64,000 bases of DNA from JAXJQF01 sp036311285 (GCA_036311285.1 JAXJQF010000006.1:1-64000); one strand, 5' to 3'; numbered from the stretch's first letter, positions 19,417-28,112 are shown. Program-made: numbers and translations. The notes: generated by a model not told the origin, from the letters alone.

Positions 19417-20619
19417 ATGGATCATGTTACAAGAGCTGATTTTGATAAATATCTAATTGGTATCTATCATCCAGCTGATTTTTTACCAGTAAAAGCAAAA
19501 GGTTCAAAATTTTGGGACTCAGATGGTAAAGAATATATAGATTTTGCAGGTGGTATTGCTGTAAATGTTATGGGACATTGCAGCGATGAAATGGTTTCGG
19601 CTTTAACAGAACAAGCTAATAAATTATGGCATATAAGTAATTATATGACCACTCAACCTACAATTAAGTTAGCAAAAAACTTAGTTGAAGCAACTTTTGC
19701 AGATAAGGTGTTTTTCTGTAACAGTGGTGGTGAAGCTAATGAAGCTGCTTTAAAGCTTGCAAGACGCTATGCTTATGATAACTTTGGTTCAGAAAAGAAC
19801 CAAATAATTTCATTTTATAACAGCTTTCATGGAAGAACATTATTTGATGTAACTGTTGGTGGTCAAGCTAAGTATTGTGAAGGTTTCGGTCCTTTACCAG
19901 GAATGATTGAACATATTGATTTCAATGATATTGAAGCATTAAGAACTCTTATTTCTAAAGAAAAGACTTGTGCTGTAATTTTAGAGCCTATCCAAGGTGA
20001 AGGTGGAGTATTACCAGCAGATAAGGAATTTTTAAAAGAAGTTAGAGCTTTATGTACTGAAAATGATGTGGTGCTTATTTATGATGAAGTACAAACAGGT
20101 TTTGGTCGTACTGGGCATCTATATGCTTACCAAGAGTATGGTATTGAACCAGATATCTTAACATCTGCAAAAGGTTTAGGTGCAGGTATTCCAATTGGTG
20201 CTATGCTAGCGAGAGAGCATATTGCGAAGTCATTTGTTCCAGGTACTCATGGTACTACATTTGGTGGGAATCCATTAGCTTGTGCAGTTGCTTGTAAGTC
20301 ATTTGAATGTGTGAATCGTCCAGAATTCTTAGCAGACGTAAAAGTAAAGGAAAAGATCTTCAAGGATAAATTAACAGCCTTAAATGCAAAATATGATTGT
20401 TTTGTTGACATCAGAGGTTTAGGTTTATTAATTGGTGCTCAATTAAAGGATGCATCTAAGTTAATGGAATTTAAAGCTGTTTGTATGCAAGAAGGTGTAT
20501 TCGTACTAACAGCCGGTAATGATGTTGTACGCATGGTTCCTGCATTAAATATTTCAGTTGAAGAAATCGAAGAAGGTTTTGCTCGCGTTGAAAAAGCTGC
20601 CGCAAAATTATTTGCGTAG
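19417..20619 (+). CDS. argD: Acetylornithine/succinyldiaminopimelate aminotransferase
   Basis: 400-residue class III PLP aminotransferase, expected to act in arginine synthesis on N-acetylornithine and, in many bacteria, in lysine synthesis as DapC. Motifs are FCNSGGEANEAALKLAR, FHGRT, EPIQGEGG, YDEVQTGFGRTG and the PLP lysine in SAKGLGAGIPIGAM. I start at the ATG at 19417, with AGAGG seven bases upstream, not at the TTG two codons earlier. An AstC-type catabolic role cannot be ruled out, but no ast genes are nearby. argD also lies near crp in E. coli. Confidence 0.92.
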   Translation: MDHVTRADFDKYLIGIYHPADFLPVKAKGSKFWDSDGKEYIDFAGGIAVNVMGHCSDEMVSALTEQANKLWHISNYMTTQPTIKLAKNLVEATFADKVFFCNSGGEANEAALKLARRYAYDNFGSEKNQIISFYNSFHGRTLFDVTVGGQAKYCEGFGPLPGMIEHIDFNDIEALRTLISKEKTCAVILEPIQGEGGVLPADKEFLKEVRALCTENDVVLIYDEVQTGFGRTGHLYAYQEYGIEPDILTSAKGLGAGIPIGAMLAREHIAKSFVPGTHGTTFGGNPLACAVACKSFECVNRPEFLADVKVKEKIFKDKLTALNAKYDCFVDIRGLGLLIGAQLKDASKLMEFKAVCMQEGVFVLTAGNDVVRMVPALNISVEEIEEGFARVEKAAAKLFA

Positions 20620-20665
20620 TTAGATAGTAATTCAAAATTATTTTCTGAAATATTGATTAAAAAAT

Positions 20666-20695
20666 CCCCCAATTTTATATTAATTGGGGGTTTTT
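20666..20695. terminator. Bidirectional terminator between argD and crp
   Basis: CCCCCAATT (20666-20674) and AATTGGGGG (20682-20690) form a perfect 9-bp stem flanked by A and T runs on the two sides, suited to stopping both convergent genes. Confidence 0.88.
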
Positions 20696-20720
20696 ATGTT
20701 AAATTAAGATAAAGTTAATA

Positions 20721-21359
20721 TTAACGACTGTTAAATACTACGATAGTCTTACCATGTGCACTGATCACTTCTTGTTCTTCTAAAGTCTTTAAGATTCTAC
20801 CTACAGTTTCTCTAGAACAACCAACGATTTGACCAATTTCTTGTCTTGTGATCTTAATTTGCATACCATCAGGATGTGTCATAGCTTCTGGTTGGTGAGC
20901 TAAATCCATAAGTGTATGAGCTATACGACCTTGAACGTCTAAGAATGATAAGTCGCCTACCTTGTGGCTAGTTGTAGATAATCTTCTAGCCATTTGAGCA
21001 CTTAATCTCATTAAAATTTCTGGATTAACTTGAATTAATTGTCTGAACTTCTTGTAAGAGATCTCAGCAATTTCACATGAAGTTTTTGCACGAACCCAAG
21101 CAGTACGAATTGGATTTTCACTTTCATCAAATAAACCTAATTCACCGATGAAATCACCTTGGTTTAGGTATGAAAGGATCATTTCCTTTCCTTCTTCGTC
21201 CTTGATTAAAACAGCTACTGAACCTTTTACGATAAAATATAAAGTTTCTGCTTTTTCTCCAGCGTGAATTAAAGTACCCTTAGCAGGATACTTGTGGATA
21301 TGGCAGTGTGATAAGAACCATTCTTGAGTTGGGTCTGATTGTGGTTTGCTAATAAACAT
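20721..21359 (-). CDS. crp: cAMP receptor protein, global transcription regulator
   Basis: 212-residue CRP, nearly superimposable on the E. coli protein (210). The cAMP-binding beta-roll contains [19 protein letters not shown] and [10 protein letters not shown], the dimer helix region [20 protein letters not shown], and the DNA-recognition helix [17 protein letters not shown], including the Arg and Glu that read TGTGA. DNA-binding specificity should therefore be the classical TGTGA-N6-TCACA. GAAG about seven bases upstream may act as ribosome binding site. The upstream intergenic region holds a near-perfect CRP site. Confidence 0.97.
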   Translation of the reverse strand: MFISKPQSDPTQEWFLSHCHIHKYPAKGTLIHAGEKAETLYFIVKGSVAVLIKDEEGKEMILSYLNQGDFIGELGLFDESENPIRTAWVRAKTSCEIAEISYKKFRQLIQVNPEILMRLSAQMARRLSTTSHKVGDLSFLDVQGRIAHTLMDLAHQPEAMTHPDGMQIKITRQEIGQIVGCSRETVGRILKTLEEQEVISAHGKTIVVFNSR

Positions 21360-21537
21360 TCTAATTCTTCATCCTTTAAAGTAATTTTATATCTATAAAA
21401 CAAATAGCCAAAATTACCATTTGTTTGGAATAACCAAATTATTTTATGCTGTTTTGTGGGCATAAATAAAATTAAATTTATTTAGTTATTCTATTTTGTA
21501 ATATTTTTTTTAATTCTGATTTTTAATCAGCTTAGAA

Positions 21538-21557
21538 ATAAAGTTTTTAAACTTTAT
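21538..21557. promoter_or_regulatory. 9-bp-arm palindrome upstream of crp
   Basis: ATAAAGTTT (21538-21546) and AAACTTTAT (21549-21557) are perfect inverted arms with two bases between. This fits an operator for a dimeric regulator, but the protein is unknown. AT-rich palindromes arise by chance more often in DNA of this composition. Confidence 0.3.
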
Positions 21558-21640
21558 AAATTTTTATGGATAAAATAATACTCAATTTTTTTTTAAATTT
21601 CATGTAAAATAATGTTTTATACACAAAACACATTGTATGT

Positions 21641-21656
21641 TGTGATGTGTATCACT
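21641..21656. promoter_or_regulatory. CRP-binding site
   Basis: TGTGA-TGTGTA-TCACT matches the consensus TGTGA-N6-TCACA at nine of ten core positions with the correct spacing. It is about 180 bp before the acyltransferase start and about 280 bp before crp, so it could serve either gene. Confidence 0.7.
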
Positions 21657-21821
21657 AATAGGTATGTTAGATTTCGAAAAAGAATATATTAACGTTAAAA
21701 TTACCAAGCCAAGTCATAATCCTCTAGTTTATACACTAGGGAACGTTAGTAAATGTAACCATAATGATTGACTTGCTAATACTATATAATTAAGACTTAA
21801 AATTTCCAAATTAAAAATTTT

Positions 21822-23015
21822 ATGGATTTAATGATGCAGATAGATAATGATAAAAACCAGGAAGTAATTACTACTGAAAGTAGTAAGTTTGATGAAATAA
21901 GACACTATAACGATTCAGAAGTTCCAAATGCAATTCAAAGTATTTTAAACGATGACGAGCTAATCTCTGGGGTTTCTCGTTACATGTTTAAGAAATTACC
22001 AAACTTTATGGTTCGTATTCTAAAACCATTTGTTAAACACGTCTTAAAGAAAAAATTCTCTAAAGTGAAAACTATCAGAGAGGTTCAAGAATATGTTGCA
22101 ACCTTTATGAAAGGAATTATCAGAGATACAACTGATGGTTTTACTTACAGTGGTTTCGATAAGTTAGATAAAAATACAGGTTATTTGTTTATTTCAAATC
22201 ATAGAGATATTTCTCTAGATCCTGCTTTTATTGATATGGCTTGTTTTTTTAATGATTTAGATACTGTAAAAATAGCGATAGGTGATAATTTATTACGTAA
22301 GCCTGTAGCAACAGATTTAATGAAGCTTAACAAGAGTTTTATTGTTAAGCGCTCATTAACCTCTCCAAAGGCAAAGCTAAAAGCTTTTTCTGAGTTAAGT
22401 GAGTATATTGGTTTAGCAATTGAAGAAAAACATAATGTGTGGATTGCTCATAGAGAAGGTAGAGCAAAGGATGGAAATGACTTAACAGAAGAAGCAATCT
22501 TAAAGATGTTTTATATGTATGGGAAGAAGAAAGGTTTATCATTCTCCGAATATATTAAGCAACTAAAGATAGTGCCTGTTTCTATTACGTATGAGTATGA
22601 TCCTGGTGATGAAGCTAAAGCGAGAGAGCTTTATGAAACTGAAAAGAATGGCACTTATACAAAATCTGAATTTGAAGATATTGACAGTATTGTAGGTGGT
22701 ATAAAGGGCTATAAGGGACGTGTTCACATAAGTGCAGGCAAACCATTAGAAGCTGAATATGCAGATGCTTCAGAATTAGCTTTTGAAATTGATAGATATA
22801 TTCACAAGCATTACAGAATGTTCCCATCTGCTATCATTGCTGCTAATCAATTAGATAATAGTGTTTCTTTAGATGGTATTACTGAAGTTGAAAAGAGTAA
22901 ATATTTAGAAAGATTAAACTCAATTCCAGAGGAATTAAGAGAGATCTTTAATAAGTACTATGCAACTCCTTATTTTAATAATAAGAAGGTTCAGAATATT
23001 GAAGGTAAGCACTAA
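21822..23015 (+). CDS. PlsC-like 1-acylglycerol-3-phosphate acyltransferase family protein
   Basis: 397-residue protein with a glycerophospholipid acyltransferase core. Motif I is SNHRDISLDP (His127, Asp133), with five residues between His and Asp rather than the four of canonical PlsB/PlsC. Motif III is HREGRAKDG (Glu212-Arg214). About 110 residues precede the core and about 180 follow it, making it longer than E. coli PlsC (245). It probably acylates a lipid or lysolipid at the inner membrane; the substrate is unproven. No good Shine-Dalgarno precedes the first ATG, and the ATG pair at 21831/21834 is a possible start. It is divergent from crp with a CRP site between. Confidence 0.72.
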   Translation: MDLMMQIDNDKNQEVITTESSKFDEIRHYNDSEVPNAIQSILNDDELISGVSRYMFKKLPNFMVRILKPFVKHVLKKKFSKVKTIREVQEYVATFMKGIIRDTTDGFTYSGFDKLDKNTGYLFISNHRDISLDPAFIDMACFFNDLDTVKIAIGDNLLRKPVATDLMKLNKSFIVKRSLTSPKAKLKAFSELSEYIGLAIEEKHNVWIAHREGRAKDGNDLTEEAILKMFYMYGKKKGLSFSEYIKQLKIVPVSITYEYDPGDEAKARELYETEKNGTYTKSEFEDIDSIVGGIKGYKGRVHISAGKPLEAEYADASELAFEIDRYIHKHYRMFPSAIIAANQLDNSVSLDGITEVEKSKYLERLNSIPEELREIFNKYYATPYFNNKKVQNIEGKH

Positions 23016-23037
23016 TATATTTTAATTTATAAATTAT

Positions 23038-23073
23038 AAAACCTTGTTTTACTTAAGCTTGAATAAGGTTTTT
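23038..23073 (+). terminator. Terminator of the acyltransferase gene
   Basis: AAAACCTT (23038-23045) pairs with AAGGTTTT (23065-23072), followed by T. The loop is long (19 bases). Confidence 0.6.
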
Positions 23074-23102
23074 AAATTTAAAACGAATTAAATTAAGTAA
23101 AT

Positions 23103-23134
23103 AAAAAAACAGGAATTTAATTCCTGTTTTTTTT
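23103..23134. terminator. Strong bidirectional terminator
   Basis: Arms of 15 bases, A-rich then CAGGAATT (to 23117) and AATTCCTG then T-rich (from 23119), form a long hairpin between the convergent acyltransferase and decarboxylase genes. Confidence 0.85.
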
Positions 23135-23186
23135 TTTATCTTATCAACATTGTTCTCTTCGTTGAACTTTATATGTAAAACTTGAG

Positions 23187-24359
23187 TTAAGCTGCGATAG
23201 CCATTTCTTTATTAAAAACATATGGACATTCAGCTTCAGTATCGATTGTTACAATTTTAGTTTTTTCGATAAAGTTGAATGTTGTGCCTGTTGAAATAGT
23301 ATATGCTCCCATCATTTTACCAATGATTAAATCGCCCATTTCTAATGTAGGCATTTGAATGTCTTCAGCAATGACATCAATACTGTCACAAGTAGGACCA
23401 GCTAATACTGAACTTTTAGTTTGTGAGTATTGTTTGTCTGTGTACTTTGGATATATAACGTGGTCAAATAATTGACCGCTGTAGCTACAATATATGCCAT
23501 CATCTAGATAGTACCATGGCTTTCCAAATCTTTCAGCCTTACCAACAACAGAACAGATGTTAGTCATAACTGGAGCTGATAAGAATCTGCCAGGTTCTGC
23601 AATTACTCTCACTGAAGAGTTTAAGTGAGATAACGCTTCTCTAATTGGTTCGCAGAAACTGTAGATATCTGTAATTTGTGCATTATCATAATCCACAGGA
23701 AATCCGCCACCAATATCAAGAGTACGAATTTCAAAGCCTTGTTCTATTGCTTCATGAATTAATGAAACACATGAATTGATTGCTTCAACATGTCTCTTTG
23801 GATTTGGAACTTGTGAACCAACATGGAAAGATAAACCTTCAATGTCAAAACCTAAAATTTTTGCTCGATGCAGAAGAGGTAATACATGCTCTGGTAAACA
23901 TCCAAACTTTTTAGATAAATCTACTTTAGTTTCAGGGTTAGGGAAACTAACTCTTAATAATAATTTAACTTGGTCCTTGAATTTATATAATTTTGTTAAT
24001 TCTGCTTCGTTATCAAAAACGAAAATCTTGTTACCAAAATTTAAAGCGTATTCAATGTCAGACTCTTTTTTAATTGGGTGTGTGTGGATACACTTAGCAG
24101 GATTGACGTTAAATGATTTTACAAGATCAACTTCACCATTGGTAGCTAAATCAAAACTAGCTCCTAATTCATTTAAAACTTCTACCATTGTTGGATGTGG
24201 TAACGGTTTTAAAGCATAGTGTAAAGTTACGTTTGGAAGGGCTCTCGATAGTTCCGCGTATTGATGACGGATTGTTGCTTTATCTAATATTAAAAGAGGA
24301 GAACCATAATCATTGATTAAAGATTGATAATCAATATCTGCAACGAATAAATTGTTCAT
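23187..24359 (-). CDS. Type III PLP-dependent decarboxylase, probably ornithine decarboxylase
   Basis: 390-residue alanine-racemase-fold (fold III) decarboxylase of the ODC/DAP decarboxylase superfamily. The PLP lysine is in HYALKPLPHP. HVGSQ, DIGGGFP, EPGRFL and the active-site GPTCDSIDV follow the eukaryotic/alphaproteobacterial ODC pattern; LysA usually has a different C-terminal signature. The likely reaction is ornithine (or lysine) to putrescine (or cadaverine). I choose the ATG at 24359 because the upstream in-frame GTG lies inside the only Shine-Dalgarno-like GAGGTG; the resulting 12-base spacing is long, so the start is uncertain. A structured leader precedes it. Confidence 0.82.
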   Translation of the reverse strand: MNNLFVADIDYQSLINDYGSPLLILDKATIRHQYAELSRALPNVTLHYALKPLPHPTMVEVLNELGASFDLATNGEVDLVKSFNVNPAKCIHTHPIKKESDIEYALNFGNKIFVFDNEAELTKLYKFKDQVKLLLRVSFPNPETKVDLSKKFGCLPEHVLPLLHRAKILGFDIEGLSFHVGSQVPNPKRHVEAINSCVSLIHEAIEQGFEIRTLDIGGGFPVDYDNAQITDIYSFCEPIREALSHLNSSVRVIAEPGRFLSAPVMTNICSVVGKAERFGKPWYYLDDGIYCSYSGQLFDHVIYPKYTDKQYSQTKSSVLAGPTCDSIDVIAEDIQMPTLEMGDLIIGKMMGAYTISTGTTFNFIEKTKIVTIDTEAECPYVFNKEMAIAA

Positions 24360-24371
24360 AGGCTTTAATGA

Positions 24372-24440
24372 CACCTCACAAATGGGGTATAACCCCCTGC
24401 CAAAAATAATTCAGAAAAATTCTGAATACCGAATAGGGGG
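24372..24440 (-). promoter_or_regulatory. Structured 5' leader of the decarboxylase gene with alternative hairpins
   Basis: In transcript order: CCCCC (24440-24436), a hairpin with 8-bp arms TTCTGAAT/ATTCAGAA as seen on the plus strand (24427-24409), GGGGG (24397-24393), then CCCC (24387-24384), and 7 bases on the GAGGTG at 24377-24372. The G run can pair either with the first C run (enclosing the hairpin) or with the second (loop TTATA), but not with both. This is the layout of a translational or transcriptional switch. No known riboswitch class was recognised. Confidence 0.5.
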
Positions 24441-24928
24441 TCATTATTTATTTTTTTCTTTTAGATATCAACAATTATTTTTGTAGAAATGAAAATAATT
24501 AATTTTTTAAAAAAATATTTGTAAAATGTGTAAAATTATGAATCAGTTTTAATGTTAATTTTTTTGCAAAAAATTATTTATAAATGTTGAATTTCATCTT
24601 GTATAAAAGTGTAGAAAATATTGTTATACATTATGTTTTATATTTTATGAAATAGTTGTTACTTATTTTTAACAAAATTATTAAATATATGTCACGAATT
24701 TATAACAAAATATCAACTAAAACTCTTGAAAAATTGTATTATTAATAAGTTAATTGTAATAACATGGGATAAGTGTATTTTAGAATTTAAAATTAAAAAC
24801 AGTATTGTTTTGATTTTGTTGTATCTAAATAACATAACCTATTAAAAATTAAGTAAGTTTGATCACTTATTAATATGTGTATTCGATGTTGTACAGATAT
24901 TTGAGTATACTTTGATGAGGTGTCTGGT
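24441..24928. other. AT-rich intergenic region before the minor-pilin operon
   Basis: About 490 bp of very AT-rich DNA between the divergent decarboxylase and pilin genes. I find no credible gene, tRNA or strong repeat. It should contain the promoters of both units; TATACT at 24906-24911 is too close to the fimT ribosome binding site to be its main -10. I could not assign a confident promoter. Confidence 0.5.
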
Positions 24929-25516
24929 ATGGAGCAACAAATAAACATGGATGTTGTAAAAACTAACAAGAAATTATCTAAGCCTTTAAGTAAAGGTTTT
25001 ACTATAGTTGAGTTGATTATTGTTATTGTAATTGTAGGAATACTTACAACAATAGCTACTCCTTTAATGAATGATTGGGCAAAAGAAACTAGGGTTAAGA
25101 CATCTGCAGATGATTTTGTTGCATTCTTAGAACAAGCTCGTAATGCTTCGTATAAGACAAGTAGTCCTGTAATTGTGCAAGCTATAAACAATGATTGGAA
25201 TGCTGGTTTTGAGGCATGTGTCAATAATTGTGATAATATTGCAAATATCGTTGCAACTACTAGGTTAAGAGACACTACAGTTCGTTCAAACCTTGGTGCT
25301 AACGCCTTTAATTTTCGAATTAATCCTAACGGTTTTACCTCGATGCCTGCAGCAGGGGTTCCAAATATATTTTTCGCGTTTTGTACTTTTGAAGGGAATA
25401 ATATACACAGAAGAGTGGTTGCATTAGGCCCAATGGGTTCAACGACAGTAACTGCATTTAATGTTACTCAAGGAAATGAATGTAACTTGAATATGAATAA
25501 TGGTGGTGGAAATTAG
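24929..25516 (+). CDS. fimT: Type IV minor pilin, GspH/FimT family
   Basis: 195-residue prepilin with a long leader (23 residues) ending KPLSKG, cleaved before FTIVELIIVIVIVGIL; Glu5 of the mature protein is present. The hydrophobic N-helix is followed by a GspH/FimT-like domain with several cysteines. I choose the ATG at 24929, with GAGG eight bases upstream, over the in-frame GTG at 24920. It is first of five minor pilin genes that prime pilus assembly. It could equally be named fimU. Confidence 0.82.
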   Translation: MEQQINMDVVKTNKKLSKPLSKGFTIVELIIVIVIVGILTTIATPLMNDWAKETRVKTSADDFVAFLEQARNASYKTSSPVIVQAINNDWNAGFEACVNNCDNIANIVATTRLRDTTVRSNLGANAFNFRINPNGFTSMPAAGVPNIFFAFCTFEGNNIHRRVVALGPMGSTTVTAFNVTQGNECNLNMNNGGGN

Positions 25517-25517
25517 T

Positions 25518-26120
25518 ATGAAAAGAAATAAAGGATTTTCATTAATAGAGCTATTAGTTTCGCTATTGGTTGTATCGATTGCACTACTAGGTTTTGCTGC
25601 TTTACAAGCATTTAGTGCTAGAACTATAAGATCTTCTGAATATAAGAATGTTGGTAATGAAATAACACAAAGCTTTGTTAAATATTTACAGATGTCCCAA
25701 GATTCTATACGAGGTGTCAATTGGGCTAATGGTAATATTTTATTTTCGTGCGGTAACAATATTCCTAATAATGGAGCAGGTTTGCCTCAAAGGTTGACTG
25801 ATGGTTTAAATGATTTATGTTCTACAGTTAATGGTGCCGTAGCGGGTATTGCTGGTAATGATTTGGTGTTGCAGTTTGTAAGGCAAACTCCAGGTGGTTT
25901 AAATGATAACTATGCCTATTATTCTGTTAATTTACGTTATGCTTACAGGCCTTTAAGAGCACAACAGGAAGCAGGTGCTGCAGAATTAGCTGATGGTGAT
26001 ATAACTGTAGTTAGATTTTGTCCATTTGCAGACAATCAACCTGCTCAAGCGTTGGCTGATCAAGCTGCAGATAGAGTAACAAACAATGTGGTGTGTGACA
26101 TTGTAGAGGTGAGATTATAA
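25518..26120 (+). CDS. pilV: Type IV minor pilin PilV
   Basis: 200-residue prepilin: MKRNKG then FSLIELLVSLLVVSIALLG, the PilV/PulI-type N-helix. The globular part has three to four Cys residues. The chosen ATG lies one base after the upstream stop codon, with GGTGGA as ribosome binding site within the fimT 3' end. The assignment within the operon follows the order fimT-pilV-pilW-pilX-pilE. Confidence 0.85.
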   Translation: MKRNKGFSLIELLVSLLVVSIALLGFAALQAFSARTIRSSEYKNVGNEITQSFVKYLQMSQDSIRGVNWANGNILFSCGNNIPNNGAGLPQRLTDGLNDLCSTVNGAVAGIAGNDLVLQFVRQTPGGLNDNYAYYSVNLRYAYRPLRAQQEAGAAELADGDITVVRFCPFADNQPAQALADQAADRVTNNVVCDIVEVRL

Positions 26121-27016
26121 TGAACAAGAATAAAGGTTTTGGTTTAATTGAATTAATGGTCAGTATACTGATTGCTTCAATTATTGTAACAGGTTTGTAT
26201 TCATTATTAACTTCAAGCGTAGTTAATTACGGTTTTTCTAATGCTTCTTCAGGGGCTGCAAAGACGTCTAGACAGGTAGGTAATATTTTTAATACTCTTA
26301 TAAGTCAAGCTGGATTTATGGGGTATAGGATGGTTATGGTTGGTGCTACTAATCAGCCAATAAATTCGGCATATAATACTGGTTATGAAAATCCAAATTG
26401 GAGAGAAAATCAATCTATTATGGGATCTAATAATGGTCAAAGATTAAAGATAAGATTTAATGGTAGTTCATTAGAAGATGATCTAGTTAATACAGGTGTA
26501 ACACAACCAAACGGTTATGTTTTAGATTGTAGAGGTATTGGTGTACCAAATAATGTTCAACTAGAACTTGAGTTTTTTGTTAATCCTAATTCTGGGTTAG
26601 TTTGCAGACAAAATATTTTAGCTGGAATAGGGGCTGCTAATTTTGATAATAACTTTGATAATCAACAAGAATTTGTTATCGATTCAACAGTTAGACGTTT
26701 AGAAGTTTTATATGGCGTAAGTATTCCTACCGGTAATAGTAATGGTTATTATAGAGCTGCAGATCTTATTGCTTTAGCGGTAGATTGGAATAAAGTATCA
26801 AACATTAGATATGCTCTAGTAACAAGTGTAGATACAGGACAAAGACTTGTAACTACACCAGATAATACTCAATTAGTTGTATTTCAAAGTAATGAATTTG
26901 TTAATAATGATGGTGTTGGTGATATTGTCTTTCAGATTGAAAATGGTCGACAAAGTTTTGTTCATAGAATTATGAAAGGTGACATTTCTATTTTAAATCA
27001 ATACCAATATCTGTAG
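26120..27016 (+). CDS. pilW: Type IV minor pilin PilW
   Basis: 298-residue prepilin with leader MNKNKG and mature start FGLIELMVSILIASIIVTGLYSLL, typical of PilW. It overlaps the pilV stop codon by one base. The large C-terminal domain is normal for PilW, which caps the minor pilin tip complex with PilX and PilV. Confidence 0.87.
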   Translation: MNKNKGFGLIELMVSILIASIIVTGLYSLLTSSVVNYGFSNASSGAAKTSRQVGNIFNTLISQAGFMGYRMVMVGATNQPINSAYNTGYENPNWRENQSIMGSNNGQRLKIRFNGSSLEDDLVNTGVTQPNGYVLDCRGIGVPNNVQLELEFFVNPNSGLVCRQNILAGIGAANFDNNFDNQQEFVIDSTVRRLEVLYGVSIPTGNSNGYYRAADLIALAVDWNKVSNIRYALVTSVDTGQRLVTTPDNTQLVVFQSNEFVNNDGVGDIVFQIENGRQSFVHRIMKGDISILNQYQYL

Positions 27017-27027
27017 GAGGTTGCTAA

Positions 27028-27675
27028 ATGGTAAAAAAACAGCAAGGTGTAGCTTTGATCATTGCATTAATTGTAACTGCTATAGTTGGAATTATCGCAA
27101 TTTCGTTGTCTTCTACTGCATTTAGAACCCAACGAAGCCAGAATATTTCTGTAGGTACTGCAACAAGTCATTCGAATGCTGTTTCTGGAATAAACAGAGC
27201 TATTAATTTCTTAAGAGCTTCGGCATTGGAACAGCAACATGACGTATTTGTTGTTAAGAGTTTAAACAATAATGATGTAATTATTAATGGTGTTCCTCAT
27301 CAAATACCTGCTATTTTTAGAGGAGTAGAAGATCAAATTGACGATCAATTTGTTAATGTAACTCTAAATGATGGTCAAGATTTATGGTATAGAGCGGCAA
27401 ACTGGTGGACAAATAATAATTGTTTAAGTTGTGTAAATGTTGAAGGTGAAAATAATGTTTTCTTCAGAATTGAAAAGCGTGGATGTCGACAACCACAAGG
27501 AGCATCTATTGGTCCTAGTGAATCTATTCCTTGCAATGTGCTAGGTGGACATAGAATGTTTAGAATCACAGCGTTAGGTTCAGATGGTACTCTTGATCAG
27601 GATAATCCAAATCCAATAGACGTGTCAGCAAGAACAATTATTCAAACGCATATAGGAATAAGAGATATTGAATAA
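27028..27675 (+). CDS. pilX: Type IV minor pilin-like PilX
   Basis: 215-residue protein with the PilX signature [21 protein letters not shown], where the residue after the cleaved Gly is Val and there is no Glu5, as in other PilX/GspK-like tip pseudopilins. GTAGGAGG lies upstream. In P. aeruginosa the next gene is pilY1; here a pilE-type pilin follows after only 11 bases. Confidence 0.83.
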   Translation: MVKKQQGVALIIALIVTAIVGIIAISLSSTAFRTQRSQNISVGTATSHSNAVSGINRAINFLRASALEQQHDVFVVKSLNNNDVIINGVPHQIPAIFRGVEDQIDDQFVNVTLNDGQDLWYRAANWWTNNNCLSCVNVEGENNVFFRIEKRGCRQPQGASIGPSESIPCNVLGGHRMFRITALGSDGTLDQDNPNPIDVSARTIIQTHIGIRDIE

Positions 27676-27686
27676 GGAATAGATTC

Positions 27687-28112
27687 ATGAAGAAAGATAA
27701 AGGATTTACACTAATAGAATTATTGATAGCGGTAGCTATTGTTGGTATTTTAGCAGCTGTTGCGGTTCCTGCATATGGAGATTATATTGCAAGGTCTAGA
27801 AGAGCTGAAGCAATTTCTAATTTGCAAAATTTAGTAAATACATTAGAAAATTGTTACTCATTGAATCAAGATTATCAACTCTGTTTTGGTAATAATGGTG
27901 CTTTTACAAATGCTCAATTAAAAGATGATGTAAGAAGATTTTATCAAGTTGATGCTACATCAAATGTTAATAGAAATACTTTTAGATTAGAAATTGAAGC
28001 AATAGGTAGTCAACGATCACGTGATGCTGACTGTAGATTTTTAGGTATAGACAGAAACGGCATTAAGTATGGTGGCCCTGGAGCGAATGATATTGATAAT
28101 AATTGCTGGTAA
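27687..28112 (+). CDS. pilE: Type IV minor pilin PilE-like
   Basis: 141-residue prepilin with leader MKKDKG and [27 protein letters not shown], the classic N-helix. The C-terminal half has the Cys pair of the disulphide-bonded D-region ([10 protein letters not shown] and a terminal CW). By position and size it matches minor pilin PilE; a role as major pilin is possible but the context favours a minor subunit. Confidence 0.85.
   Translation: MKKDKGFTLIELLIAVAIVGILAAVAVPAYGDYIARSRRAEAISNLQNLVNTLENCYSLNQDYQLCFGNNGAFTNAQLKDDVRRFYQVDATSNVNRNTFRLEIEAIGSQRSRDADCRFLGIDRNGIKYGGPGANDIDNNCW

Larger units (their letters stand above)
21360..21821. other. 462-bp regulatory intergenic region between crp and the acyltransferase gene
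   Basis: No gene is seen. The very AT-rich stretch contains, from left to right: a small hairpin TTTGG/CCAAA (21424-21438) near the crp start, CTGATT/AATCAG (21516-21530), a 9-bp-arm palindrome (21538-21557), a CRP site (21641-21656), and a set of nested repeats at about 21690-21775, among them CAAGTCA and TGACTTG as inverted copies and AACGTTA as a direct repeat. A TATAAT at 21785-21790 lies 31 bp before the acyltransferase ATG. Confidence 0.6.

Noticed and set aside
21269..21463. 64-codon minus-strand frame over the crp start
   Set aside because: It overlaps crp in another frame, and the peptide resembles no family; crp itself is unmistakable.
24846..24866. CRP-like site near TTTGATCACTTAT upstream of fimT
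   Set aside because: Only one half resembles the consensus and the spacing is wrong.
24793..25275. 160-codon minus-strand frame opposite fimT
   Set aside because: It is antisense to a clear prepilin gene, with low-complexity hydrophobic translation arising from the opposite strand.
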